Below the pieces are notes generated by a model, which made no database searches, was not told the origin of the DNA, and saw nothing but the letters and a program-made list of their open reading frames with translations. This document shows, in pieces, positions 1 to 8,188 of a DNA stretch of 64,000 nt; position 1 is the stretch's first letter, and the number at the start of each line of letters is the position of its first letter. This DNA comes from Lachnospiraceae bacterium UBA3820. Lineage in GTDB: Bacteria > Bacillota > Clostridia > Lachnospirales > Lachnospiraceae. A program made the translations under genes and the position numbers. Location: NCBI GenBank assembly GCA_002369325.1, contig DFDU01000009.1, forward strand, positions 21,260 through 85,259. The letters run 5' to 3'.

Positions 1-123
1 ATTGAAATTAACCAAAACTTCACTTACGTTTACACATACTATGTCTTCAATATATGATTTTTTGACCAGGTCCTTCAATACAATAAGGGACTCTGCCTTT
101 GTTAAAAGCATCGGATTATCCAT
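1..123 (-). CDS. Hypothetical protein, 3' part cut by the window edge
   Basis: An open frame of 41 codons runs off the left edge. It starts at ATG 123-121, seven bases after a GAGG; an ATG one codon earlier sits only four bases from the GAGG. The visible N-terminus begins MDNPMLLTKAESL and contains LKDLVKKSYIED, mostly helical in character. I do not recognise the family. It lies 22 bases downstream of the HAD phosphatase stop, so the two are probably cotranscribed. Confidence 0.5.
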   Translation of the reverse strand, partial: MDNPMLLTKAESLIVLKDLVKKSYIEDIVCVNVSEVLVNFN

Positions 124-145
124 CATTAAACCTCAACAATAATTT

Positions 146-955
146 CTATAAAACAAATTTTTCTATAACTTCTACAAGCCCATCTTCTTCACATGAGCCG
201 GTAATATAGTCAGCACAATCCTTAACCACCTGCTGTGCATTGGCCATTGCAACTCCTATACCGGCATACTTTACCATCGTTGCATCATTGAAACCGTCAC
301 CACAGCATATGGTTTTTTCTCTCGGTATATCCAAAAGCTTTAACAGCTCGGGAATTGTGGTGGATTTATCAACTCCGTTTGTTGTTATTTCGATAAAATA
401 AGGTTCGGATCTAAAAACATTTATCTCAGGTGCAAACATTTTTTTAAGTTCCATTTCGCACCTTGGAGCCTTAACATTAGGTTCAGCCGTCATAAGACAT
501 TTTATCATATCGTAATTCACAAAAGAAAGAAAATCCTTAACCCGCTTAAGCGGCATAAAATTAAGTCTTGCCTCATATTGCATATAATTGTCGGGCTCGG
601 TACCGGTAATAACCATATCATCCTTATAGGTAACCAGACCCAATTCATTATCCAGTGCATATTCATATAAAGGCTTCATATATTTGTTTGGTATGCACTT
701 TTCTATAACAGGTTTGCCTGTTTTGCAATCGACAATCATGCCTCCGTTAAATGCAATTGCATAACCGCCCTTTTTATCCATTTCCAGCTTCTCAACAAAC
801 TGCTTCATACCCGGATAAGGTCTCCCCGAGGCAAGAGCCACTATATGCCCCATCTCCTGTATTTTCATTATGGCTTCAAAGGTACGCGGTGTTATTTCTT
901 TCTTTGAATTAACCAAAGTTCCGTCTATATCAAGTATAAGTATTTTTTTATCCAT
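146..955 (-). CDS. Cof-type HAD-superfamily sugar-phosphate/FMN phosphatase
   Basis: This cytosolic HAD hydrolase of about 269 residues probably removes phosphate from a small metabolite. HAD motif I is near the start (LILDIDGTLVNS, with the nucleophile and acid Asp). Motif II is LASGRP. The C-terminal motif IV is GDGFNDATMVKYAGIGVAM, followed by the Cof-family ending ADYITGSCEEDGL. The start at 955 is chosen because GGAG lies seven bases upstream and MDKKILILDIDG matches family starts; an upstream in-frame ATG has no such site. The substrate cannot be told, since Cof proteins are promiscuous. It is divergent from the RlmH-like gene. Confidence 0.9.
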   Translation of the reverse strand: MDKKILILDIDGTLVNSKKEITPRTFEAIMKIQEMGHIVALASGRPYPGMKQFVEKLEMDKKGGYAIAFNGGMIVDCKTGKPVIEKCIPNKYMKPLYEYALDNELGLVTYKDDMVITGTEPDNYMQYEARLNFMPLKRVKDFLSFVNYDMIKCLMTAEPNVKAPRCEMELKKMFAPEINVFRSEPYFIEITTNGVDKSTTIPELLKLLDIPREKTICCGDGFNDATMVKYAGIGVAMANAQQVVKDCADYITGSCEEDGLVEVIEKFVL

Positions 956-1026
956 CTTTATCTCCGTCCGTTTTTCACACTTATTATATTTTAACACATC
1001 AAAGGTATGTAAACAACAAAAAGTAT

Positions 1027-1055
1027 TGTGTTATCACCATATAAAATGTATTATT
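1027..1055 (+). promoter_or_regulatory. Candidate promoter for the RlmH-like gene
   Basis: TTGTGT at 1027-1032 and TATTAT at 1050-1055 are separated by 17 bases, a plausible sigma-A promoter. The predicted start point falls in the palindrome at 1059-1079. Not tested. Confidence 0.4.
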
Positions 1056-1058
1056 AAA

Positions 1059-1079
1059 TCAAATAATTATTATTTGATA
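1059..1079. repeat. Perfect 9-bp inverted repeat upstream of the RlmH-like gene
   Basis: ATCAAATAA at 1059-1067 is mirrored by TTATTTGAT at 1071-1079 with a 3-base spacer. It sits 30 bases before the ATG and next to the candidate promoter, so it could be an operator. It is very AT-rich, so chance is possible. Confidence 0.4.
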
Positions 1080-1109
1080 AAAATATCAACAGGAACAGGG
1101 TTGCCGCAT

Positions 1110-1544
1110 ATGAATATCACACTTTATATAAATGAAAAAAAGATAGATTCCGGCTATCAGAAAGCTATTGATGAATACTTAAAACGTATCAGTGCTTTTA
1201 TTAAAGCCGAAAAGAAGCTTTTCAAAAATATAAATGATATAAAAATCAAAAAAAGCAGTTTTGTTTTTATTTTAATATCCGGAAAAAACAGCATTACTTC
1301 AGAGGCTTTTGCAAAAAAAATAACTGAACTCAATCTATCAGGTTACTCATCAATTGACTTTATCATATCTGAAAACAAAGATATTATCAAAAAAATAACG
1401 GAAGCCTTAAATACTTCCGAAATTTCCTTTGAGTTTTTTTCAGTTTCATCCATGCAATTAAAACCGGACGCTCTTTGTACCGCTCTTTCAGAACAGATAT
1501 ACAGAGCATATACAATCAACAATCATATAAGCTATCATAAATAA
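1110..1544 (+). CDS. Divergent RlmH-family (SPOUT) paralogue with intact C-terminal tail and degenerate SAM loop
   Basis: This is a 144-residue protein aligning along its length to RlmH, the SPOUT methyltransferase acting on 23S rRNA pseudouridine 1915. The N-terminus (YQKAIDEYLKRISAFIKAEK) matches RlmH. The central strand (VFILISGKNSITSEAFAKKI) matches the family segment before the SAM loop. The C-terminus EQIYRAYTINNHISYHK is the hallmark RlmH tail. The family's GG-S-x-GL cofactor loop is replaced by SENKDI, the TFPHQ motif by QLKPD, and about 10-30 residues after the first domain are missing. It is therefore unlikely to bind SAM alone. The start at 1110 is preceded by a weak AGGG. Its last nine codons overlap the 3' end of the convergent rlmH. 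It may be a partner subunit rather than a pseudogene, as the frame is clean. Confidence 0.8.
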   Translation: MNITLYINEKKIDSGYQKAIDEYLKRISAFIKAEKKLFKNINDIKIKKSSFVFILISGKNSITSEAFAKKITELNLSGYSSIDFIISENKDIIKKITEALNTSEISFEFFSVSSMQLKPDALCTALSEQIYRAYTINNHISYHK

Positions 1545-1980
1545 TCTCAAGCAAAAGAACTCTCATTAACTGATGCGGAAAGGTCATATCCGATATACTA
1601 AGCTTATAATCGGCTCTTTTCACAACTTCATCGGAAAGTCCGAGAGAACCGCCTATTATCAAAACAAATGACTCTGCATAATTATTTTCGGCTTTATTAT
1701 AAAGTTCTTTTAACATTATATTATCGGTCGGCTTTCCGTCTATACAAAGAGCAACAACATAATCCTTCGGATTGATCAAAGAAAGAATCTTTTTCCCTTC
1801 CTTTTCCTTAATACTTTTCATGATGGCAGGTCCTGCATTTTCAGGGATACTTTCATCCATAACCTCTGCAAGATTTATTTTTTTCTTCGGCAGACAATTA
1901 ATTTCCCTAATCAGTTCGTCTATCTTATCTCTGTAGAACTTTTCCTTCACTTTTCCGACAGTAATAAGCTTTATTTCCAA
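1516..1980 (-). CDS. rlmH: 23S rRNA pseudouridine(1915)-N3-methyltransferase RlmH, C-terminal tail replaced
   Basis: RlmH methylates pseudouridine 1915 in helix 69 of 23S rRNA, working as a dimer on 70S ribosomes. The 154-residue sequence has the family start (IKLITVGKVKEKFYRDKIDE), the linker KEKEGKKIL, the SAM loop FVLIIGGSLGLSDEVVKRAD and the MTFPHQLMRVLLLE motif. The usual ending (E-Q-I-Y-R-A-F ... YHK) is replaced by EIIYDSLYDC and a stop, so the conserved terminal Tyr-His-Lys is absent. That aberrant tail is encoded exactly antisense to the tail of the convergent paralogue. The start codon is TTG at 1980, seven bases after AGGAG; no ATG alternative fits. Confidence 0.88.
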   Translation of the reverse strand: MEIKLITVGKVKEKFYRDKIDELIREINCLPKKKINLAEVMDESIPENAGPAIMKSIKEKEGKKILSLINPKDYVVALCIDGKPTDNIMLKELYNKAENNYAESFVLIIGGSLGLSDEVVKRADYKLSISDMTFPHQLMRVLLLEIIYDSLYDC

Positions 1981-1990
1981 TATTTTTCTC

Positions 1991-2077
1991 CTATTTCTTA
2001 TTTTCTTTACTTAAAGTTGTCATTCTTGTCATACTTTGTTCATAATTTAGGTTTATATTTAATTTAAAGTTTTTCAT
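1991..2077 (-). CDS. Possible 28-residue leader peptide upstream of rlmH
   Basis: This small frame begins at ATG 2077 four bases after GAGAGG. It encodes a basic peptide starting MKNFKLNINLNYEQ and ending SKENKK. Its TAG stop (1993-1991) overlaps the AGGAG ribosome binding site of rlmH, an arrangement that would allow translational coupling to the TTG start of rlmH. A TATAAT hexamer lies at 2093-2098. No family is recognised, and a chance frame is possible. Confidence 0.35.
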   Translation of the reverse strand: MKNFKLNINLNYEQSMTRMTTLSKENKK

Positions 2078-2112
2078 AAATCCTCTCTTTAAATTATATA
2101 ATTTTGGTTAAT

Positions 2113-2142
2113 AAAATGCCGGTTTTGTTCTACCGGCATTTT
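2113..2142 (-). terminator. Rho-independent terminator after putP
   Basis: AAAATGCCGG at 2113-2122 pairs perfectly with CCGGCATTTT at 2133-2142 around a 10-base loop. It lies 20 bases past the putP stop and would close the long yicC-to-putP operon. Confidence 0.75.
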
Positions 2143-2162
2143 ATTATTTATATATTTAATTC

Positions 2163-3704
2163 CTATTCGATTCCGTTTTTTACATCTTCAAACTCTTTTT
2201 CGATTTCTTCACTTACCTTTGGAGTAACCAATGATATAAGTATTATAAACAGAAGACTTACAAAAAATCCTATAAGAAGCGAATAAGCTCCCGTATAGGT
2301 TGCAAGTGTAACCTTTGCTCCGTCCATATTAATAAACTTTACATAGTCCCACACTATTACCGTAGCAGCACCGCTTACCATACCTGCTGCAGCACCGAAA
2401 AGATTTGTCCTTTTCCAATAAAGTGACATAAGAATCGTCGGACCGAATGCCGCACCAAGACCTGCCCAGGCATCCGAAACAAGTTCCATGATGCTTGAAT
2501 CAGGATTCCAGGCTATTACAAAGGCTATAATAGCAATTACAAATACACATACTCTTGCAATAATCAGCACGGTCTTTTCTTTAAGATTCTTAAAAAATAC
2601 TCCCTTAAACAAATCCTGTGAAATTGATGATGAAGAAACCAGAAGCTGTGAATCCGCCGTAGACATTATCGCAGCAAGTATACCGCATAAAAGAAGTCCT
2701 CCTATGAAAGGAATCTTTACATCTTCAGTAAACATCTTCATTATCATTTCAATATAAACATTCTCGTATTGCGACCCCTTTGTTTCAAGCACTGTAGGAT
2801 AAAGATATGCTCTTCCGACAACACCTATTATACATGCCACTACCAGTGAAAGAAGTACCCATACGATAGCAACTTTTTTTGATTTCGAAAGTTCTTTCTC
2901 ATCCTTGATTGCCATAAATCTTACAAGTATATGAGGCATACCGCAATAACCGAGCCCCCATGCAAGCTGTGAAGCAATACTCATAGGTTTTATAGCCTTT
3001 CCGTCCTCAATAAAGATATTAAGGAAATCGCTTGCATCACTGACACCGCTATCCATAAGATTAGGTATTATCTGACCGGTTCCCATAAGTATAACTGCGA
3101 TGATTGGTACTGCGAGAATTCCTATCAGCATCATCATACCCTGAACAAAATCAGTCTTGCAAACAGCAAGAAATCCTCCGAGGAATGTATATGCAAGTAT
3201 AACTGCCGCACCGATAAAAAGGGCAGTATGATAATCTATCTTTGCTATGGACGAAAAAAGCTTTCCGCCTGCAGCAAAGGCCGATGCCGTATATACAAGG
3301 AAAAATATAAGTATTACAAAGGCTGAAATAGCCATTAATATTTTCTTTTTGTCACCGAACCTGTTGCTTAGATATTCGGGAATAGTCATGGCATTACCTG
3401 CCCTGATTGTATATCTTCTTAATCTTCCGGCAATAAAAAGCCAGTTAAGAACGGTTCCGATGAAAAGACCTATGGCAATCCATGCCTGATTTGTACCGAA
3501 AGCATAAATACAACCCGGAAGGCCCATAAGAAGCCATCCACTCATGTCGGAAGCCTGCGCAGAAAGAGCTGCAACCCATCCTCCGAGATTTCTTCCACCA
3601 AGGAAATAATCATCTGCGCTTTTGTTTTTCTTGGCAGTTGTTATTCCGATTATCAGCATTCCACCCATATAAAGGGCAAATGCAAACACAATCCAACCTG
3701 TCAT
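2163..3704 (-). CDS. putP: Sodium/proline symporter (SSS family)
   Basis: PutP imports proline with sodium ions across the cytoplasmic membrane. The 513-residue length and about 13 hydrophobic segments fit the solute:sodium symporter family. The segment WVAALSAQASDMSGWLLMGL near residues 45-65 is diagnostic of PutP, and TADSQLLVSSSSISQDL near 350 is the conserved sodium-site region. The start codon follows the thiN stop by two bases with no good ribosome binding site, suggesting translational coupling. It is the last gene of the operon; a catabolic partner (proline dehydrogenase) is not in the window. Confidence 0.92.
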   Translation of the reverse strand: MTGWIVFAFALYMGGMLIIGITTAKKNKSADDYFLGGRNLGGWVAALSAQASDMSGWLLMGLPGCIYAFGTNQAWIAIGLFIGTVLNWLFIAGRLRRYTIRAGNAMTIPEYLSNRFGDKKKILMAISAFVILIFFLVYTASAFAAGGKLFSSIAKIDYHTALFIGAAVILAYTFLGGFLAVCKTDFVQGMMMLIGILAVPIIAVILMGTGQIIPNLMDSGVSDASDFLNIFIEDGKAIKPMSIASQLAWGLGYCGMPHILVRFMAIKDEKELSKSKKVAIVWVLLSLVVACIIGVVGRAYLYPTVLETKGSQYENVYIEMIMKMFTEDVKIPFIGGLLLCGILAAIMSTADSQLLVSSSSISQDLFKGVFFKNLKEKTVLIIARVCVFVIAIIAFVIAWNPDSSIMELVSDAWAGLGAAFGPTILMSLYWKRTNLFGAAAGMVSGAATVIVWDYVKFINMDGAKVTLATYTGAYSLLIGFFVSLLFIILISLVTPKVSEEIEKEFEDVKNGIE

Positions 3705-3706
3705 AA

Positions 3707-4360
3707 TTAATCTTTGGTCTCAAGCAAAAGCAGATATCCGCTTTTTATCCTGATATGACCTTCCTCCTTTATTATTTCATTACTTATTCCGCGTGTTTCG
3801 TCCTTTAGCAAAATGCCGTCACGCAGATTATATTTAAATCCCTCAAGTGTAATGCCTTCCGCCTTATCGGTAAAAGGTATGAGAGAAATAAATTTTCCGT
3901 ATGCCTCAGCTTTTTTTATACAGCAGTAATCTTTTATTATTCTTATTCTGTTTTTTGAATCCAAAATATATGCATTCCTGACGTCCTTGTCCAGACATAG
4001 TCTCAAAAGTGCGAGATTACCAAGGAAATGATCCATTCTTCCGCCGGTTGCTCCCAAAATAATAATCTTTTTTTCGGGATCATCAAGCTTTAATGCCTCA
4101 AGCACCGCAACATGAGTATCTGTTTCGTCCTTTATCGGATTAAGGATCATTGATTTATATTTTGTAATATATTCCTCTTTAATACTTCTATCCGCCGAAT
4201 CGAAATCCCCTATAACCATATCCGGTATCGCATTTATTCTGTCAAGTGCTTCTATCCCCTTATCTACTCCTATAATATAAGGCTTATTCGCATTTTTAAT
4301 TTCACATTCGAGCAAATCATCATCAATTTCTCCGCCCGCTACTATTATTATCTCAATCAT
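3707..4360 (-). CDS. thiN: Thiamine pyrophosphokinase
   Basis: This 217-residue cytosolic enzyme transfers pyrophosphate from ATP to thiamine, making thiamine diphosphate. Family motifs are GVDKGIEAL, the metal-binding DFDS (VIGDFDSAD), PIKDETDTHVAVLEAL and GATGGRMDHFLGN. The C-terminal beta domain (residues about 150-217) binds thiamine and carries RGISNEII. The gene lies three bases after rpe and directly before putP, the order seen in many Firmicutes rsgA-rpe-thiN strings. No thiamine riboswitch is seen, as expected for an internal operon gene. Confidence 0.93.
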   Translation of the reverse strand: MIEIIIVAGGEIDDDLLECEIKNANKPYIIGVDKGIEALDRINAIPDMVIGDFDSADRSIKEEYITKYKSMILNPIKDETDTHVAVLEALKLDDPEKKIIILGATGGRMDHFLGNLALLRLCLDKDVRNAYILDSKNRIRIIKDYCCIKKAEAYGKFISLIPFTDKAEGITLEGFKYNLRDGILLKDETRGISNEIIKEEGHIRIKSGYLLLLETKD

Positions 4361-4363
4361 GCT

Positions 4364-5017
4364 TTATTCTCCGAGAAGCTTATTAAACCTTCCGACATTT
4401 TCGGATATATCACCGTTAAAGCATGCCGAACCCGCAACTATAACATTGGCACCGGCCGAAAGCACGTCACTTACATTTTCGAAATTGATGCCACCGTCAA
4501 CCTCTATCAAAATATCCGGATTGATATTTTGAGATTCACGCTTTACCCATTCCAACTTATCAAGTGCGGAAGGTATAAATTTCTGTCCTCCGAATCCCGG
4601 ATGTACACTCATGACAAGAATCATATCAACCTTATCCAGATAAGGTTTAACAACCTCAATTTCCGTTTCCGGATTTACCGAAAGTCCGACCTTCATACCG
4701 GCTTTTTTTATAAGTTCAATGGTTTCATCTATATTTTCGCATGCCTCATAATGAACGGTAAGCAAATCGGCTCCTGCATCCTTAAACGAATCTATATATC
4801 TCTTAGGTTCATTTATCATAAGATGCACATCAAAAAATGCCTTTGTTATCTTTCTTATGGATTTGATAACCGGTTGACCAAAAGAAATATTCGGTACAAA
4901 TGCACCGTCCATTACATCAAGATGATACCACTTTACTCCCGCAGCATCCAAAATCTTCGCATTTTTTTCAATATTGTTAAAATCAATTGATAACAGTGAC
5001 GGAGAAAGAATATTCAT
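4364..5017 (-). CDS. rpe: Ribulose-phosphate 3-epimerase
   Basis: Rpe interconverts ribulose 5-phosphate and xylulose 5-phosphate in the pentose phosphate pathway. The 217-residue TIM barrel starts with LSPSLLSIDFNNIEKN. It has the metal and catalytic motifs HLDVMDGAFVPNISFG and FDVHLMI, the VMSVHPGFGGQKFIP loop, and the phosphate-binding DGGINFEN and VAGSACF. Only one base separates it from the rsgA stop, so the two are translationally linked within the operon. Confidence 0.95.
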   Translation of the reverse strand: MNILSPSLLSIDFNNIEKNAKILDAAGVKWYHLDVMDGAFVPNISFGQPVIKSIRKITKAFFDVHLMINEPKRYIDSFKDAGADLLTVHYEACENIDETIELIKKAGMKVGLSVNPETEIEVVKPYLDKVDMILVMSVHPGFGGQKFIPSALDKLEWVKRESQNINPDILIEVDGGINFENVSDVLSAGANVIVAGSACFNGDISENVGRFNKLLGE

Positions 5018-5018
5018 C

Positions 5019-5903
5019 CTACCATTTCCTCTTTTCTTTTAATTCATCATAAAGCTGAATATAATTATCATATCTGAGTTTACTTATTCTACCTTCCGAG
5101 AGCGCATTTTTCACAGCGCAGTCAGGCTCATTTATATGAACACAGCCGTTAAACCTGCAGCCTCCTTCGTACGGTTCAAACTCATTATAATATAGCTTCA
5201 AATCCTCAGGTTCCATATTTTCTATATACAACGATGAAAAGCCCGGTGTATCAAGAATATATGTATCACCACCAATACACATAAGCTCTGTATGTCTTGT
5301 GGTATGCTTTCCTCTTTTTATCTTTTCGCTTATACTTCCTGTCTTTGCCTCGACATGAGGACAAACAGCATTTACGATTGAAGACTTTCCTACTCCCGAC
5401 GGTCCTGCAAGAACCGTAGTTTTGTCCATAAGTTTATCCTTTAATTCATCTATTCCGTTATTGTCTTCATCATTTGTCGAAGTAATAATAACCTCATAAC
5501 CGCAGGCACTGTAAATATCTTTGATACAGACTGCCTCATCCTCACTTACGAGATCGGATTTGTTAAAACATATAACGGTATTTATATTTTGCCGATCCAT
5601 CATTATAAGAAATCTGTCCAATAGATTGTAGTTCGGTTTAGGATTTGATAACGCAAAAATAATAATTGCCTGACTGACATTGGATACAGCCGGGCGAATC
5701 AAAGAATTTGTTCTTTCATGAATGCTTATTATATTGCCGGTTTTGTCTTCTTCACTTATTATATCTATGTCTACATCATCGCCGATCATAGGCTTGATAT
5801 TCCGGTTTCTGAAAACCCCTTTGGCTTTACATTCGTATATAAAATTATTGTGTAGGTGGACATAATAAAATCCACCTACACCTTTAATTATCTTACCTGT
5901 CAT
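5019..5903 (-). CDS. rsgA: Ribosome small subunit-dependent GTPase A (RsgA/YloQ)
   Basis: RsgA is a late 30S assembly GTPase. The 294-residue protein has an N-terminal OB domain (about residues 1-65) and a circularly permuted GTPase domain. G4 (FNKSD) precedes G1 (AGPSGVGKSSIVN), and G3 is DTPGF. A C-terminal zinc knuckle reads CRFNGCVHINEPDCAVK. The start at 5903 (MTGKIIKGVGGFYYV) fits the family, and the ATG lies one base past the kinase stop (TAATATG). Pairing with a PASTA kinase is typical, and RsgA is a known kinase substrate in Bacillus. Confidence 0.95.
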   Translation of the reverse strand: MTGKIIKGVGGFYYVHLHNNFIYECKAKGVFRNRNIKPMIGDDVDIDIISEEDKTGNIISIHERTNSLIRPAVSNVSQAIIIFALSNPKPNYNLLDRFLIMMDRQNINTVICFNKSDLVSEDEAVCIKDIYSACGYEVIITSTNDEDNNGIDELKDKLMDKTTVLAGPSGVGKSSIVNAVCPHVEAKTGSISEKIKRGKHTTRHTELMCIGGDTYILDTPGFSSLYIENMEPEDLKLYYNEFEPYEGGCRFNGCVHINEPDCAVKNALSEGRISKLRYDNYIQLYDELKEKRKW

Positions 5904-5904
5904 A

Positions 5905-8154
5905 TTAGTTCTCAACAATAGTCTTACCTGTTTCCTCAGTATGATACAAGTTACTGTGTTCCGGATCTGAGTCATCCGATATTCTTACACTAAATGTTTC
6001 ATTCTTGGAGGATAAACCATCTAAAGTAACAGTTACACTAGCTGTACCATCGCTTCCCATAGTGGCATAACCGGAAGCCGATTTAGATCCGTTCGAAACG
6101 GTAACCGTAACATTATGACCTCCAAACTGTTCCTTTGTTAATGAAACAGCTTCAGGTTCAACCACAATCCTATATGTAAGCGTAGCCGAATAAGTAACCG
6201 CTCCATCGCTTATTACAAAATCAATTGCTGTTCCTTCAGGCACTTCGGTACCACCCTTTGTACCCTGCCTTATAACATATCCCTCAGCTACATTATCGCT
6301 CTTTTCATGTGTTACATTACCAACCTTAAGCTTCTTGGTAGCAAGCGCATTTTCAGCCTCTGCCTGAGTATATCCGGTAAGATTAGGTACTTCAGCATTT
6401 TTCTCTTCCTTACCGTTACTTACAACAAGCGTAATCTTTGAACCTTCCTTAGCCATAGACTTTCCTGCAGGCTCGGTTCTTATTACCTTATCCTTTTCAA
6501 CATCTTCACTATACTCGTATGCATGAGTAACTTCAAAGCCGGCCTCCTTAAGAATTGTTACCGCCTGATTATCCTCATAATTTGTAACATCAGGGATTTC
6601 CTTTTCTTCAGCTCCGGCACTTACCTTTATGATAATCTCAGCATCCTTTGCGGTCGGAACGCCTTTAGCTATACTTTGTTCAAATACATAGCCTTCCTGC
6701 TTTTCGGTATTTGTTTCATGAACCGACTGAACATTGGTAAAGCCTGCATCCTTAAGTATCTTAATTGCAGCCTCCTCGGAAATACCTACTACATCCTCCA
6801 TAGGTATCTCTGCTACAGCTTCGGTTGTTGCGGAATTTGCCGCAGTTGTTGTTTTCTTATTTCCGAACTTAAACCAGCCCATCATCTTGCCGATAACGAT
6901 CATTAAAATTATTGCTATAATAACTGCCGTTGCAACGGCTCCTATCATAACAGCCTTCTTAAGATTAGGATCTATATCTCCTTCGTTATCATAATCATCG
7001 TAATCATCATAACCATAATCATCTTCGTCATCATAATCCTGAACCTTCTTTATGCTGCCGCGTCTTGGCTGCTGAGGAATGTATTCCTCCTCTTCCTCCC
7101 ACGGGTCCTCCTCTTCAAGAAGCTGATTGATTCTTTGATTATTTACCGGTATGGTTGAAAGTCCCTGAACAGGTCTCATTTCTCCCATTTCGTTTTGTAC
7201 AGGTGTATTGAAGAACGCATTTGGCTGTACAGGCTTTGCCTGAGCTGCATTTCTTACAGCCTCGATTTCTTCCTTGGACCACTCCTGCGTAGGGCTGTTA
7301 GCTATGGCAGAAGGTGCCACAACTATATCTATATTTGGATTATTTTGAACTCTCTTTAAGTCAGCAATAAGTGCAGTAGCGGTAAGATATCTTCTTTCCG
7401 GTTTCTTCTGTGTTGCCTTAAGAATAATCTTTTCAAAGCTTGCATATATATCAGGATAATATTCTCTTGGCGAAACCATTTCGTTTTGAATATGCATAAG
7501 TGCTACGGAAACATTATTATCTCCCTCAAAAGGAACTCTTCCCGTTACCATCTCGTACATAGTTATACCGAGTGAATAAATATCACTCCTCTCATCGCTG
7601 TATCCGCCTCTTGCCTGCTCAGGCGAAATATAATGTACGCTTCCCATTGCTCCTGAAGTTAAAGTATTTGCCGAAGCAGCTTTTGCAATACCGAAATCGG
7701 TAACCTTAAGATTACCGTTCTTGCTTACAAGTATATTTTGAGGCTTAATATCTCTATGTATGATATGATTCTCATGCGCAGTTTCAAGCGCAGATGCAAT
7801 CTGAATAGAAAAATCAATTGCCTTATCCATAGGAAGTCGTCCGTTCTCATGGATATATTCCTTAAGGGTAATTCCCTCAACAAGTTCCATAACGATGAAA
7901 TAAATTCCGTCATCCTCCGCAACATCGAAAACATTTACGATATTAGGATGTGTAAGTCCTGCTGAAGCCTGAGCCTCAATTCTGAACTTCGTTACAAAAG
8001 TCTTGTCATTTACAAATTCAGGCTTAAGCATCTTAATGGCAACATTTCTTTTAAGTCTGTGATCCTTAGCCTTATATACGATAGACATACCGCCGGCACC
8101 GACAACCTCAAATATTTCATATCTATCACATAATATCATTCCCGGTTTTAACAT
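5905..8154 (-). CDS. prkC: PASTA-domain serine/threonine protein kinase (PrkC/PknB type)
   Basis: This membrane kinase senses peptidoglycan fragments and controls growth and germination in Firmicutes. It is 749 residues long. The kinase domain (about 10-270) has the glycine loop GAGGMS, the VAIKML lysine, the catalytic HRDIKPQNIL, DFGIAKA and SPEQARGG. A linker follows with a very acidic stretch (residues about 375-400, Asp/Tyr/Glu-rich). One transmembrane helix lies near 403-428, then three PASTA repeats (about 448-655), then a roughly 90-residue extracellular domain that is not PASTA-like. The partner phosphatase is immediately upstream. Confidence 0.95.
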   Translation of the reverse strand: MLKPGMILCDRYEIFEVVGAGGMSIVYKAKDHRLKRNVAIKMLKPEFVNDKTFVTKFRIEAQASAGLTHPNIVNVFDVAEDDGIYFIVMELVEGITLKEYIHENGRLPMDKAIDFSIQIASALETAHENHIIHRDIKPQNILVSKNGNLKVTDFGIAKAASANTLTSGAMGSVHYISPEQARGGYSDERSDIYSLGITMYEMVTGRVPFEGDNNVSVALMHIQNEMVSPREYYPDIYASFEKIILKATQKKPERRYLTATALIADLKRVQNNPNIDIVVAPSAIANSPTQEWSKEEIEAVRNAAQAKPVQPNAFFNTPVQNEMGEMRPVQGLSTIPVNNQRINQLLEEEDPWEEEEEYIPQQPRRGSIKKVQDYDDEDDYGYDDYDDYDNEGDIDPNLKKAVMIGAVATAVIIAIILMIVIGKMMGWFKFGNKKTTTAANSATTEAVAEIPMEDVVGISEEAAIKILKDAGFTNVQSVHETNTEKQEGYVFEQSIAKGVPTAKDAEIIIKVSAGAEEKEIPDVTNYEDNQAVTILKEAGFEVTHAYEYSEDVEKDKVIRTEPAGKSMAKEGSKITLVVSNGKEEKNAEVPNLTGYTQAEAENALATKKLKVGNVTHEKSDNVAEGYVIRQGTKGGTEVPEGTAIDFVISDGAVTYSATLTYRIVVEPEAVSLTKEQFGGHNVTVTVSNGSKSASGYATMGSDGTASVTVTLDGLSSKNETFSVRISDDSDPEHSNLYHTEETGKTIVEN

Positions 8155-8188
8155 AATTCCAACCCTTTCTGATTATTTCTCGAATAGT

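Noticed and set aside
870..1109. An N-terminal extension of about 80 residues on the RlmH-like gene
   Set aside because: It overlaps the divergent HAD gene, crosses the promoter and palindrome, and has no RlmH similarity. The RlmH-like match begins at the ATG at 1110.
2113..2142. A transposon end (perfect inverted repeat)
   Set aside because: A short perfect stem right after a stop codon fits a terminator, and there is no transposase or target duplication.
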